A stretch of 64,000 bases of DNA from Sapria himalayana. Taxonomy: Eukaryota > Streptophyta > Magnoliopsida > Malpighiales > Rafflesiaceae. A model generated the notes under the pieces. That model made no database searches. It saw only the letters and a list, made by a program, of their open reading frames with translations, and was not told where the DNA came from. Location: assembly GCA_029783825.1 (NCBI GenBank), contig JAREIK010000500.1, positions 1,777,001 through 1,841,000 on the forward strand, written 5' to 3'. Within the stretch, counting starts at the first letter, position 1, and every line of letters starts with the position of its first letter. Below, piece by piece: positions 46,664 to 51,652 of this stretch. Position numbers and translations under genes: made by a program.

Positions 46664-49130
46664 AAGAGAGAGAAATCATTGATAATAAGTGAGAAATTCA
46701 TCTTTATTGACATTTATATTTATATTCAACTGGATATTTTTTAAACTTATAATTCTACTAAGATGCAAAAGGATTTAGAGTGAACCTAAATTCAAAGATA
46801 TTTGAAAATATATATAAATGCATACTAGATATAATATAAATAAAAATTTGTCATTTAAACAATAAAGATTAAACCTCAAAGTTAATTATTCAATTTTATT
46901 ACTTGGTACATTAAAATTATTATATATTTATTGTTAGCAAAGGTGAAATATTGTTAACAAAATACAATATATAAAATTCAAAGTGAACGTAAATTCAAAG
47001 ATATTGAAAATATATGTAAACGAATATCATGATTAATGAAAGATAGAGGTAAACAAGAAAGATAATATTTATAATTAGAACAAGAAAGATTAAACCTTCA
47101 AATTAATTATTAAATTTTGCAATTCATTACATTAAATATTTTTTAACTAATAATTTATTATATTAATTATAATTGATTAGTGGGGTATCCTTTAAGCTAT
47201 TACTAAAAGTTTGAATTTATTACTTAACCTATAATGTAGTATATTGAGTTGTGAAAAGAATTGAAGGATCTTTAAGTATATAAGTTTTAGAACCATGATA
47301 ATTACATGCACCTGAATTTATGTTTATTAAGATATTATTATTAAAATTATTTATTTTTTCAGATGCATAACAAGAGAAAAAATAAATTTGACCATCAACG
47401 ATTGAATGATTTGGTATATATTTAGTACAATTGAACCTTGTTGAGAAGATACAATAAGCATCATGCTCATACCATTGATTCCATTTGCTTAAAATAGATG
47501 GATGATGACAAAAGTAATAGAGAAAAATAAAAGATAAATATAATATAGAAAATGATTTTGTATTTAAGGGTGGGTAATGTTAAAAGAGCTAGTAATGCTG
47601 AGAAGTTTAGAATTTATATAAGAGCTAAAGCAAACAAATATCAAGACTGATCTAGCTCTAAATATATTTTACTTTTGCTTTAATTTATACAATTGAAAAG
47701 ATATTCTATTTATTGAGAAATAAAGAAAAAAAAAGGGAGATATAAGATTATATATAACAAAAATAATACTAATAATAATTTTCTTGATTTATAAATTGAT
47801 ATATATCCATAAGTATGTTTTTTGTTTTGAAACTTAGAATTTTTATGATAAAGAATACTAATAATGTTTATTATTTTGTTTTTTTACTTTAAATATTTAG
47901 ATATATTTAATTTTTAAGTTTAATATTTTTTATTTTAGTAAGATGTATATGTTTTATTTATATTAGGTATGATGCACCTCACTTAAAAAAACTCATTTCA
48001 AGTGAACCTTGTGCCTCAAAACCCCAAGTTTTTGCATCTCGATGCGACCTGCACCTCAAGACCCCAAGATACTATTGAGCCTATGTGTACCTTGCATCTA
48101 AAATAACAATGCTTGAACTCAAGATCTATTATCCTTTGACAAATACACTTACCATCAAACCAAAGCATGTCCTTAATAGTTGCATGTGACTTCTCAATTA
48201 ATCAATCATTCTAATACTATTTTTAATCAAGTATATTTACCTTTAAAGTTATTATAAGATCCGTTATATTATAAAATAATAGTTTAAAAAAAAGGAATAT
48301 ATAAGAATAAAAAGAATATAAAAATTGGTTGTGGTTTTGTCCCAAAGAAATCTTTAATAAAATGTTGAGAGCTTGAAGAATATGATTAAAAAAATGAAGC
48401 CACTATCATGGGCTTATATAGACTTGTGCATTGGGTATGACATATTTTCTACTCCTAGGGTGGGTAATGAGTTGCATTTTGGTTTCTATGCTGTGCAAGT
48501 AAAGCAAGGCATCTATGTTATACAAATATAAATGGCATTTCTAGTTGCATAAATCATGTTATAGCAAAAATGATTCCCTTCTCTCCCCCTATCTCTGTTC
48601 TTTCAGTATTCATCTTCTTGCTATCTTCGCCTCGACAATATTATGCGAAGATGCATGAAGTTCTCATAAGGGTGTTTCCCATGTGTAATAATCTCATCCA
48701 TGATACTGAAACTAACTATGGATAAATTAAGACAAAAATAATATGGATTACATATGCTTGTGCATGGAACAATGCACAACACTGGCAAATGACCAAAGTG
48801 CCGAGCACATTGACACTTACAGAGTGTTCATTGAAAAGGGTGAAAAACAAGGATAGATTGGATACCTTCTTATCACTTTCCTCCTGGTAGTATCTTTCCC
48901 TTGGTATGTAAATGCCATTTTTTTCTCGGGTTGCATATACCTCTGAATAAAACAGTGGCATCTTTAATACAACTGAATAAATTAACCAAGAATGCAAAAT
49001 ACTTGCAATGCTGACATTCATTTTCATGTTGTTATTTATTAGCTTGAGTATCTCATTTACCTGCCTTAAGTCTTTCAATTTCTCCATAAAGGTCTTTGAT
49101 GAGGGTCGATTTCATCATTTTTTGATTAAT
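5950..49130 (-). CDS. KIN-5: Kinesin-5 (KIN-5) motor gene, internal portion, 14 exons
   Basis: Plant kinesin-5 proteins are tetrameric plus-end motors that crosslink and slide antiparallel microtubules in the spindle, phragmoplast and cortical arrays. The exons join as complement of 5950-6101, 22525-22634, 23086-23187, 23265-23470, 23971-24213, 24338-24445, 24531-24692, 24843-25018, 25109-25195, 25275-25386, 25459-25539, 25639-25692, 48866-48942 and 49061-49130. They total 1740 nt, 580 codons, with every splice phase matching and no internal stop. The reading starts just after the motor domain (neck, [13 protein letters not shown]; then [12 protein letters not shown]). It continues through the coiled-coil stalk ([32 protein letters not shown]) to the tail ([22 protein letters not shown]). 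Motor exons (right) and the final BimC-box exon (left) are outside the window. All introns but one are GT-AG. Introns of 23.2 kb, 16.4 kb and more than 14.8 kb contrast with 72-500 bp for the others. Many substitutions relative to the remembered Arabidopsis At2g36200 protein suggest either a fast-evolving paralogue or simple distance. Confidence 0.93.
6102..7690. other. Intron sequence, unassigned
   Basis: This is part of the 16.4 kb intron. It is AT-rich with several short A runs (for example 6178-6192 and 6680-6693). A 63-codon open frame at 7052-7243 shows no family pattern. No transposon termini were recognised. Confidence 0.4.
7691..8068 (+). repeat. GATATATCGG minisatellite with two-copy duplication
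   Basis: This is a run of degenerate GATATATCG(G/A) words. The block starting AATAAATCGGTACTTG at 7691 recurs at 7921 (GATAAATCGGTACTTG), giving a tandem duplication with a 230-bp offset. The second copy lacks about 80 bp of the internal words. The open frames through it are products of the repeat. Confidence 0.8.
8069..9151. other. Intron sequence, unassigned
   Basis: Extremely AT-rich sequence with many stops in all frames and no terminal repeats or coding pattern recognised. Confidence 0.4.
9152..9893 (+). repeat. Diverged tandem duplication, about 370 bp x 2
   Basis: The first copy starts at 9152 and the second at 9522, both with GAGAGCATTTATTATTATTTTTGA. Similarity continues through ACAAGAAAC, AATATAATTATCTCTTCA and AACATTTGAAAATGATTTATT to the ends. 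The divergence looks like 10-15 percent by eye, so this is an old event. No coding content. Confidence 0.8.
9894..11010. other. Intron sequence, unassigned
   Basis: AT-rich sequence with no recognised element. The 63-codon frame starting at 10941 runs into the next duplication and has no family pattern. Confidence 0.35.
11025..11396 (+). repeat. Tandem duplication, about 187 bp x 2
   Basis: TTTATCAACTAAA and TTTGCATACACAAACAATGA followed by TTTCACAAGTAGATT occur in both copies, the second offset by about 187 bp (11031 versus 11218). Both end in TTGTTAATC..GCTTATGTGAATAAT. This may be part of a decayed retroelement, but that is not demonstrable. Confidence 0.8.
12101..15516 (-). mobile_element. 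hAT DNA transposon A, near full length
   Basis: This 3416 bp element has terminal inverted repeats TAGAGATGTCA at both ends (12101 on plus; 15516 reading leftwards). It is flanked by an imperfect 8-bp target duplication, GATTAGAA (12093-12100) and GATTTGAA (15517-15524), 7 of 8 matching. About 200 bp of GC-richer subterminal sequence with repeated GTGC/GCACGAC/CATG words lies at each end, as in its relatives C and D here. The interior parallels the transposase of element C but is stop-riddled. Confidence 0.82.
12560..14340 (-). pseudogene. hAT A transposase remnant
   Basis: On the minus strand, segments correspond in order to the better preserved transposase of element C. The 13338-13547 frame ([16 protein letters not shown]) corresponds to the middle region. 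The zone at 13670-13990 parallels the conserved DN.S.N and C.CH region, and 12780-12870 parallels the C-terminal dimerisation region. The codons are heavily mutated towards A and T and no long frame survives. Confidence 0.6.
15517..18545. other. Intron sequence, possibly retroelement interior
   Basis: AT-rich sequence with short (TA)n at 14399-14416 (in element A) and 17412-17430. If the LTR element 11750-20860 is real, this is what remains of its interior, but no reverse transcriptase, integrase or protease motif was recognised on either strand. Confidence 0.3.
18550..19080 (+). repeat. Tandem duplication of hAT subterminal region, 280 bp x 2
   Basis: Copies start at 18550 and 18830 (GATT..CACATAACT.CAATT in the second). 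Each runs through a GTGT(C/T)AA(G/A)TG(G/A)GCT terminal-repeat-like word, a GGCATGG/CATGG-rich stretch, and TCAAATAAATGG.CTACATCAT. The duplicated part is the end of hAT element B. Confidence 0.75.
18594..20000 (+). mobile_element. hAT element B, truncated
   Basis: The left end resembles the other hAT termini (ATGTGTCAAGTGGGC near 18598). After the duplicated subterminal region the sequence jumps straight to the last part of the transposase: 19448 onward reads [20 protein letters not shown], equivalent to [11 protein letters not shown] in element C. The N-terminal half and the right terminal repeat were not found, so the right boundary is approximate. Confidence 0.6.
20621..20633 (-). other. 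Primer-binding-site-like sequence (tRNA-iMet)
   Basis: TGGTATCAGAACC on the minus strand differs by one base from the common TGGTATCAGAGC primer-binding site of Ty1-copia-type plant retrotransposons. It lies next to LTR-like sequence on the 20640-20800 side, as expected. Confidence 0.5.
20840..22113 (+). repeat. Tandem duplication, about 655 bp x 2
   Basis: TTTATAGAGTT at 20839 and 21499 starts two parallel blocks. They share TTAGTTGGCATGG/TTAATTAGCATGG, ACATGAAAAAATCT, AGACCAAGTATCA, TTGTTTTAAATCTATTA and end in ATTTTATCA (about 21455 and 22108). Divergence looks like 15-20 percent. There is no coding content and the role is unknown. Confidence 0.8.
22114..22524. other. Intron sequence next to KIN-5 exon m
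   Basis: This is the donor side of the 16.4 kb intron, with somewhat less AT-rich sequence than the repeats to its left. Nothing else was identified. Confidence 0.4.
22525..22634 (-). CDS. KIN-5: KIN-5 exon m: tail
   Basis: This 110 bp exon encodes [20 protein letters not shown] and then [16 protein letters not shown]. It matches the conserved N.E.HD.E.DSAR..AE.DV..N..I motif. Donor is AAG|GTGAGT. The following intron is 16,423 bp. Confidence 0.94.
23086..23187 (-). CDS. KIN-5: KIN-5 exon l: tail
   Basis: This 102 bp exon, after acceptor TTGTCAG, encodes (C)[14 protein letters not shown] and then [13 protein letters not shown]. Donor is CAG|GTTCAA. The pattern aligns with the At2g36200-type tail (..QHV..VSSLVR). 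Confidence 0.92.
23265..23470 (-). CDS. KIN-5: KIN-5 exon k: tail
   Basis: This 206 bp exon starts [20 protein letters not shown] and includes [16 protein letters not shown], the conserved kinesin-5 tail block, then AAKHC..ME. Acceptor is GATAG and donor ATG|GTATGC. Confidence 0.95.
23727..23824 (+). repeat. (AT)n/(AC)n/(GT)n microsatellite in KIN-5 intron
   Basis: About 35 bases of pure AT repeat, then ATACAT/ACACAC words, more AT, and (GT) up to 23824. It lies in the 500 bp intron between exons j and k. It is a likely polymorphic site with self-pairing potential. Confidence 0.95.
23971..24213 (-). CDS. KIN-5: KIN-5 exon j: stalk to tail
   Basis: This is the largest exon here, 243 bp or 81 codons, from [10 protein letters not shown] to [10 protein letters not shown]. 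It contains the family signature SDTEKL followed by SNHI..QKEL. The donor is CTG|GTTCGC. An open frame continues past it into the (AT)n tract of the next intron, but that extension is read-through. Confidence 0.95.
24338..24445 (-). CDS. KIN-5: KIN-5 exon i: stalk
   Basis: This exon has 108 bp, 36 codons, phase 0 at both ends, from YLATEAG to [14 protein letters not shown]. That final block is one of the best-conserved signatures of plant kinesin-5 stalks. Acceptor is GAGCAG and donor CAG|GTTTGA. Confidence 0.95.
24531..24692 (-). CDS. KIN-5: KIN-5 exon h: stalk
   Basis: This exon has 162 bp, 54 codons, beginning [10 protein letters not shown] and including [14 protein letters not shown], a strongly conserved KIN-5 stalk block. 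The donor is GAT|GTGGGT. The alternative GTCGTG four bases on would put a stop in the next exon. Confidence 0.93.
24843..25018 (-). CDS. KIN-5: KIN-5 exon g: stalk
   Basis: This 176 bp exon completes [20 protein letters not shown] and ends near HSFLDMHDK. Acceptor is ACACAG and donor AAG|GTACTG. The family usually has GRED at the start; here a serine replaces the glycine because the split codon is A|GT. Confidence 0.92.
25109..25195 (-). CDS. KIN-5: KIN-5 exon f: coiled-coil stalk
   Basis: This 87 bp exon encodes (E)[18 protein letters not shown] and then [10 protein letters not shown]. Acceptor is AAACAG and donor ATCA|GTACGT. It matches the QACxLxxxLEKAxxDN.SL.QKI pattern remembered for plant KIN-5. 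Confidence 0.92.
25275..25386 (-). CDS. KIN-5: KIN-5 exon e, with GC donor
   Basis: This 112 bp exon begins [20 protein letters not shown] and includes the family-typical [10 protein letters not shown]. Acceptor is TTTCAG. The only donor that keeps phase with the next exon is CAG|GCATGT, a GC-AG intron. No alternative GT nearby preserves the frame. Confidence 0.9.
25459..25539 (-). CDS. KIN-5: KIN-5 exon d: coiled-coil stalk
   Basis: This 81 bp, 27-codon exon encodes [19 protein letters not shown] and then SRKLDVTE. Both ends are phase 0. Acceptor is CTACAG and donor GAG|GTATGC. Heptad-like leucine spacing fits the stalk coiled coil. Confidence 0.92.
25639..25692 (-). CDS. KIN-5: KIN-5 exon c: coiled-coil stalk
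   Basis: This exon has 54 bp, 18 codons, encoding [18 protein letters not shown]. The acceptor is TTTTCAG and the donor AAG|GTTGTT. It follows on directly in phase 0 from the exon 23 kb away, and the remembered Arabidopsis protein has the same order (KKAM.DQIEQMG), which confirms the long intron join. Confidence 0.9.
25693..27690. other. First part of the 23.2 kb KIN-5 intron
   Basis: This is the acceptor side of the long intron. ACCGTTTTAGTGTTACCTTC-like text occurs at about 26288 and 26418, suggesting a small duplicated or inserted element. From 26530 to 26830 the sequence is a low-complexity run of TCTGAAAATTTT-like words. No coding pattern was seen; the 66-codon frame at 25813-26013 is not recognisable. 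Confidence 0.4.
27694..27935 (+). repeat. Tandem duplication, 117 bp x 2
   Basis: ATATGGGATGGAT at 27694 recurs at 27811. Both copies carry GAAAAGAAGGGGTAGA, GACATCCCGGGC/AGCATCCCGAGC, GACACGA and end AACACAAAATGATTCA. The copies differ by roughly 15 percent. Confidence 0.85.
27936..29330. other. Intron sequence, unassigned
   Basis: AT-rich sequence with a small direct repeat (CCTAAAAAACCTAAAAATA at about 28749 and 28832). No gene or element termini recognised. Confidence 0.4.
29330..29445 (+). repeat. (ATCT)n microsatellite at left edge of organelle insert
   Basis: Imperfect ATCT/ATTT tetranucleotide repeats run up to the point where base composition changes to the less AT-rich organelle-like sequence (about 29450). 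Confidence 0.85.
29450..33440. other. Left segment of organelle insert, no gene recognised
   Basis: Compared with its flanks this stretch is richer in G and C and contains runs such as AAAGCCCCCAGGGGGG near 31065. A short direct repeat (AAGCTAATGAGCAA...TTTTTTACTGGCAACTTTAT) occurs at about 31210 and 31313. Open frames of 63-90 codons (29577, 30032, 31200) show no known mitochondrial protein pattern. Confidence 0.45.
34400..36227 (-). pseudogene. hAT C transposase, broken
   Basis: hAT transposases cut and paste the element through an RNase H-like DDE domain. On the minus strand, 36227-35802 resembles a BED zinc finger (CKYY..., [11 protein letters not shown]), in which the second cysteine appears to be tyrosine. 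Next, 35684-35316 carries [13 protein letters not shown] and [13 protein letters not shown], diagnostic of the hAT core. Then 35154-34732 carries the middle region ([10 protein letters not shown]), and 34700-34400 shows mutated remains of the C-terminal dimerisation region (about SSSVEHSIE...GLDLFKGL). Several frame changes and stops separate the blocks. Confidence 0.8.
36774..36826 (-). promoter_or_regulatory. Cluster of CCGTTG/CAACGG sites at hAT C 5' side
   Basis: TAGCCGTTG (36774), CCAACGGTTG (about 36792) and ACCGTTGG (36820) lie within 55 bp upstream of the transposase. AACGG is the core of the plant mitosis-specific activator element bound by three-repeat MYB proteins. The last two sites also form an 8-bp inverted repeat. 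A regulatory role is only a suggestion. Confidence 0.3.
36826..36842 (+). repeat. Run of 17 G
   Basis: This homopolymer follows ACCGTTGG in the 5' (promoter-side) part of hAT C. It is unusual in such AT-rich DNA and prone to slippage and sequencing error. Confidence 0.9.
37155..37860. other. Organelle insert, middle segment, first part
   Basis: This segment has organelle-like composition. Open frames at 37246-37470 and 37482-37685 (74 and 67 codons) have no pattern I can name and may be chance. Confidence 0.4.
37866..37935 (-). pseudogene. trnS-GCU: trnS-GCU remnant, mitochondrial type
   Basis: On the minus strand CTGAGATGGTTTAAGGCATT, then GGCTTGCTAAATC with anticodon GCT, then a variable arm and GGGTTCGAATCCC, match the D-arm, anticodon arm and T-arm of plant mitochondrial trnS-GCU. 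The acceptor stem is lost: the 5' half is replaced by the trnN remnant and the 3' half (CTAGCAA) no longer pairs. It is therefore not functional. Confidence 0.75.
37929..38000 (+). pseudogene. trnN-GUU: trnN-GUU remnant, plastid-like
   Basis: CTCAGTAGCTTAGTG, then GGTCAGTTGTTGAGTGACTG and GGTCATAGGTTCAAATCCTACTT, match the D, anticodon (GTT) and T regions of the plastid-like trnN-GUU. Mutations disturb the anticodon and acceptor stems, so it is decayed. It abuts the minus-strand trnS remnant, sharing CTCAG. Confidence 0.78.
38001..40685. other. Organelle insert, middle segment, second part
   Basis: This is intergenic-type sequence. Positions 38260-38500 form an inverted repeat with 45400-45680. 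The 114-codon minus-strand frame at 39679-40023 and the 93-codon frame at 38527-38808 are not recognised as mitochondrial proteins. Confidence 0.45.
38260..38500 (+). repeat. Arm 1 of diverged inverted repeat in organelle insert
   Basis: TAGATCAGGAATTCCT, AGAGAATCA, TAAAGGTAAGTG.GGTTGATTGAAAA and TTACTAGCTTTTAAGTCAAGC occur here on plus and at 45400-45680 on minus. The identity looks like 75-80 percent, so the copies were probably duplicated before transfer. Confidence 0.75.
41470..43630 (+). pseudogene. hAT D transposase, broken
   Basis: 41528-41950 reads through [20 protein letters not shown] to [13 protein letters not shown], collinear with element C. 43035-43244 contains [14 protein letters not shown]. 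43434-43625 holds the C-terminal side. The region between shows the same order but with stops, and the 42586-43030 insertion splits IDP from IKVEG. It cannot encode a working transposase. Confidence 0.75.
42586..43030. mobile_element. Small MITE-like insertion inside hAT D
   Basis: This is an insertion relative to element C. Its left end, AAAGTTTTAAAAGGCAAAA, is loosely mirrored by the right end, read leftwards ATTTTAAAAAGTGTTTTTTA. Interior words AAGACG, GAGACAAAGCATCAAG and GAAGCAT also have inverted counterparts. The right half (42846-42944) is rich in GAGCTC words. It has no coding capacity. A clear target duplication was not found. Confidence 0.5.
44085..44255 (+). pseudogene. psbD: psbD 3' fragment (plastid D2)
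   Basis: GAATTTTAGACTTTCTACCC and CTTCATGCTTGG, then CAGCCTCATGAAAACCTTA, correspond to the codons for the C-terminal part of photosystem II protein D2 (FETFYTKN and QPHENL regions). The frame is shifted by small indels. In plastid genomes psbD overlaps the start of psbC, and the same overlap layout is seen here. Confidence 0.75.
44231..45210 (+). pseudogene. psbC: psbC fragment (plastid CP43), truncated
   Basis: CP43 is the inner chlorophyll antenna of photosystem II. Readable stretches in order are LFNGT..AGRD (44231-44260), FAWWAGNA (about 44285), WA.AMNLFEV (about 44375), IYDTWAPGG (44728-44770), [17 protein letters not shown] (about 44968-45010), [14 protein letters not shown] (about 45025-45070) and AQAFTFLVR (about 45118-45145), to GLGKYLL (about 45195). 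Frameshifts and stops break it, for instance TAA after FNGT. About the last quarter to third of the usual 473 codons is absent, and sequence after 45210 is not plastid-like. Confidence 0.9.
45400..45680 (-). repeat. Arm 2 of diverged inverted repeat in organelle insert
   Basis: This is the minus-strand counterpart of 38260-38500 (GCTTGACTTAAAAGCTAGTAA, CAATCAACCGCACTTACCTTTA, TTCCTGATCTTCTCAAGAAC). This arm also contains TATGCCTAACGAGAGA twice (45411 and 45455). Confidence 0.75.
45791..48865. other. Donor-side part of the 23.2 kb KIN-5 intron
   Basis: AT-rich nuclear-looking sequence with a (TA)n(GA)n tract at 46630-46674 and a 203-bp duplication (listed separately). 47970-48110 holds a patch of repeated CACCTCA and CCTCAAGACCCC words resembling the interior words of the small insertion in hAT D. 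No gene recognised. Confidence 0.4.
46778..47150 (+). repeat. Tandem duplication, about 203 bp x 2
   Basis: AGTGAACCTAAATTCAAAGATATT at 46778 recurs as AGTGAACGTAAATTCAAAGATATT at 46981. Both copies continue to AAAGATTAAACCT..AAATTAATTATTAAATTTT-like text. The copies are diverged. Confidence 0.75.
48866..48942 (-). CDS. KIN-5: KIN-5 exon b: start of stalk
   Basis: This 77 bp exon lies between a TTTATTCAG acceptor and an AAG|GTATCC donor. Joined to the previous exon it gives [19 protein letters not shown], the near-invariant kinesin-5 segment after the neck, and ends at ESDKK in phase 0. A 118 bp intron precedes it. The intron that follows is 23,173 bp and holds the organelle-derived insertion. 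Confidence 0.94.
49061..49130 (-). CDS. KIN-5: KIN-5 exon a: neck after motor domain
   Basis: This is the first KIN-5 exon visible, 70 bp, starting in phase 0 after a TTGTAG acceptor and ending CAG|GTAAAT. It encodes [23 protein letters not shown] plus one base. LIKDLYGEI is the conserved segment that follows the kinesin-5 motor domain. The intron upstream (to the right) runs through the whole 1.87 kb tandem array. Confidence 0.93.
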
Positions 49131-49777
49131 CTACAACACAACATTCAGCTCCATTAAAAAGCATTAATAGCATAGAACAAGAAAAGCTGATAGAAATCAT
49201 TAAGCATTGGCTACATTCCTAATATTCGATCATAGTTGTGAACACGTGCATAACCATTACTTATAAACCAATATGTTCTTTCATAACATCAATGTTTCCT
49301 TATACTAAATGTGAAAAAACCATGCCCAACCACAATACAAAACTTTTTCTGCTGAAAATGATATTAATAATTTCATTGGATATTTTACCAAAGATCCTTG
49401 GGGCCTGAAATTGGCATGCTTGAAAATAATCAAATATTTAGCTATCTCTTTTTTTGACAAGTAATTGAACACAAGATACATTGTCGACTATGTGCAGCTG
49501 TTTTCAAGCATGCATCAGAGTTAAACTGTTTTTACTTGATGGAAGAAATGTAAAGCAATTATTGAAGTGATTTATTTTTCCACTAGATGTTTCATGATCT
49601 GTCACTTTGTGTCATCATTAATCTGGTGACAATATGTTAGCATGGTTTATCAGAAAATTAAAAGAATTGCCACTGTAATTGTGCTGCTCTCACCAACTGC
49701 ACCATCATCATCAATGCAACTACCATTGCTTGCCTGCTCCGATTATTACAATCAAAAGAGACTTTTCTCCACGATTA
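49131..49777. other. Intron sequence between KIN-5 exon a and the tandem array
   Basis: This unique intron sequence starts at the acceptor of exon a and runs to the first repeat unit. No other feature seen. The 62-codon frame at 49642-49830 crosses into the array and is not recognised. Confidence 0.5.
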
Positions 49778-51006
49778 TCTATCTGAAAGAAAAGAAGAAT
49801 TCTTTCTTTTACATTTTGGCCATGTTTTAATGGGTTTTCAGTTTCCAACTCAAAACCCCCATTTCCAAGAACCTAATTTTGTTGATAGTTTTCCATTTTT
49901 GAATGCTTGTAACATATGGACAGATATTTAGCATTTTGAGATGATTTATGCACATTTTACAATATTAGATTACATTTGATATGGCAAACATATTTCATTG
50001 GTTAGTCACATTACAGTTCACTCTAATATAAAAGCAAGAAATAAGAATTGAAAGACAAAAATCTATATTTATGATAAAAGACAAAAATCAAATGTTATAA
50101 TAAATACTTGAAAGACAGCTAAAGAGCAAGTCCATCAAAGTTATCTTCACAAATCTCACTCTCTTAGTAGTGATTCTTAAAGTAAAGCAAGTGCATAGGA
50201 ATTCTCTCTTAGTCTAACAAAGTATTCTCCAATAATTGTTCAGAAATCAATCAATGATCATGTTATATAGAGAATATAACATAATTTTCAAACAATATAA
50301 TTTACCAAACCAATGAATATGATAATGTTATATTTTCTCCAATAGAAACGGAGATCATACTCAATGCACAAGGACTTCCTAAGTGACCTAAGTAATCAAT
50401 AATCTCATTATTATCCCCGCTTTGACATTAAATTTTAGAATTTTTATGAAATACAATTATATTATCTCCAATAATATCAATATTTATCCTTATTTTTACC
50501 AAAACAGCATAATTGAAAATAATTTTCTAATGAACTAATCATATCAAATTATGTAGTATCTCTACCCTAAAAAAACCCTTAGGTGTTTGACTATCAAAAA
50601 ACTTCTTATTCATTAATTTGGTCAACATTTTCTAGTCTAACTAAAATATATAGAACTAACCATAAAAAAAAATAATTATATTAACTACAAGACAAATGAA
50701 TTAAAAAAACATAATAAAATCATATTTAACATGCAAAGATAATATTTTACCAATAGTTTGTGGTATCTTATTATTTTGAACGATAATTCTGGATGAAAAA
50801 TGTGTTTGCATTTTTAAAAAATACAAAATTTATCAATTTTATTTATATTTAAAAATAATTAACACAATTTTAGTTTCATATTAAAATTTGAAAAATTATC
50901 CCTAATATAAGTTTACATCATTGTTTGAAAATATATAAAATTTATTAAATGTCTAGTATAGATATGTCACCATTTAAACTGAACTGCTAAAAAAACAAGA
51001 ATCTCT

Positions 51007-51345
51007 TTGAGATGATTGGAACATCCCTACTACATAATAATATACATTAATATTTTTGAAATAAATAAATACAATAATAAATTATTTTATTAGCTAATTT
51101 TTTTTCTTTTATATTGCATATTATATTTAGTGCAAGTATACCTAAACCTAAATTTGAATTGAATAAAAATATCATTGAGATGACAAGATTATCCCTACAA
51201 CCCTACTACATATGATACATAAATACTTTTGGAATGAGACAAATATGACTAAATTATTTGATTGCCTAATTTTTTTTCAATTCATTAAAATTTTATATTA
51301 TATATTTAGTGCATACAAACTATTACCTAAAATCAAATTGTTAAA
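51007..51345 (+). repeat. Old internal duplication within the array unit
   Basis: Two diverged sub-blocks, offset by roughly 165-176 bp, share GAGATGA, ATCCCTAC, CTACTACATA, ATACTTTT/ATATTTTTGGAAT-like text, the T-rich TTTTTTTTC tract and ATATTTAGTGCA. The duplication is in every unit, so it predates the array. Confidence 0.65.
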
Positions 51346-51482
51346 TGGAATTATTAATATCTCATTGATATTAAAAAACATTACATTATATATTTATTTA
51401 TGGTTATTTTACCATTTTTATGTTTTGATGTTATGGATGACTTATGAGTACCCAACATATGGGCAATCCCAATCCAAGTTAA

Positions 51483-51652
51483 AGACAATTTATAGCCTTC
51501 TTGTGTATTTCTGTTTATCTTTTTTTATTATTAGTAGTATGTTTTTATTGATCACATTTTATTTGATATCAGTATCAAATATGAAAATCACAGGCACATA
51601 GCTGGCACACAACAAACACACATGCAAACCTAAAGAAGGCTATAAATTGTCT
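51483..51652. repeat. Inverted repeat spanning the unit junction (recurs each unit)
   Basis: AGACAATTTATAGCCTTCTT (51483-51502) and AAGAAGGCTATAAATTGTCT (51633-51652) are perfect 20-bp inverse copies 130 bp apart. The right arm ends exactly at the start of the next unit and shares TCT with it. The pair recurs at the end of every unit seen. Between the arms is a second perfect hairpin, ATTTGATA-TCAG-TATCAAAT (51561-51580). Confidence 0.95.

Noticed and set aside
51212..51601. Open frame of 107-129 codons in every array unit, starting MIHKYFWNET
   Set aside because: It is dominated by F, I, L, Y and K as expected from translating A/T-rich DNA, lacks any recognised domain, and repeats only because the unit repeats. 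It also changes its end with a single T in a homopolymer.
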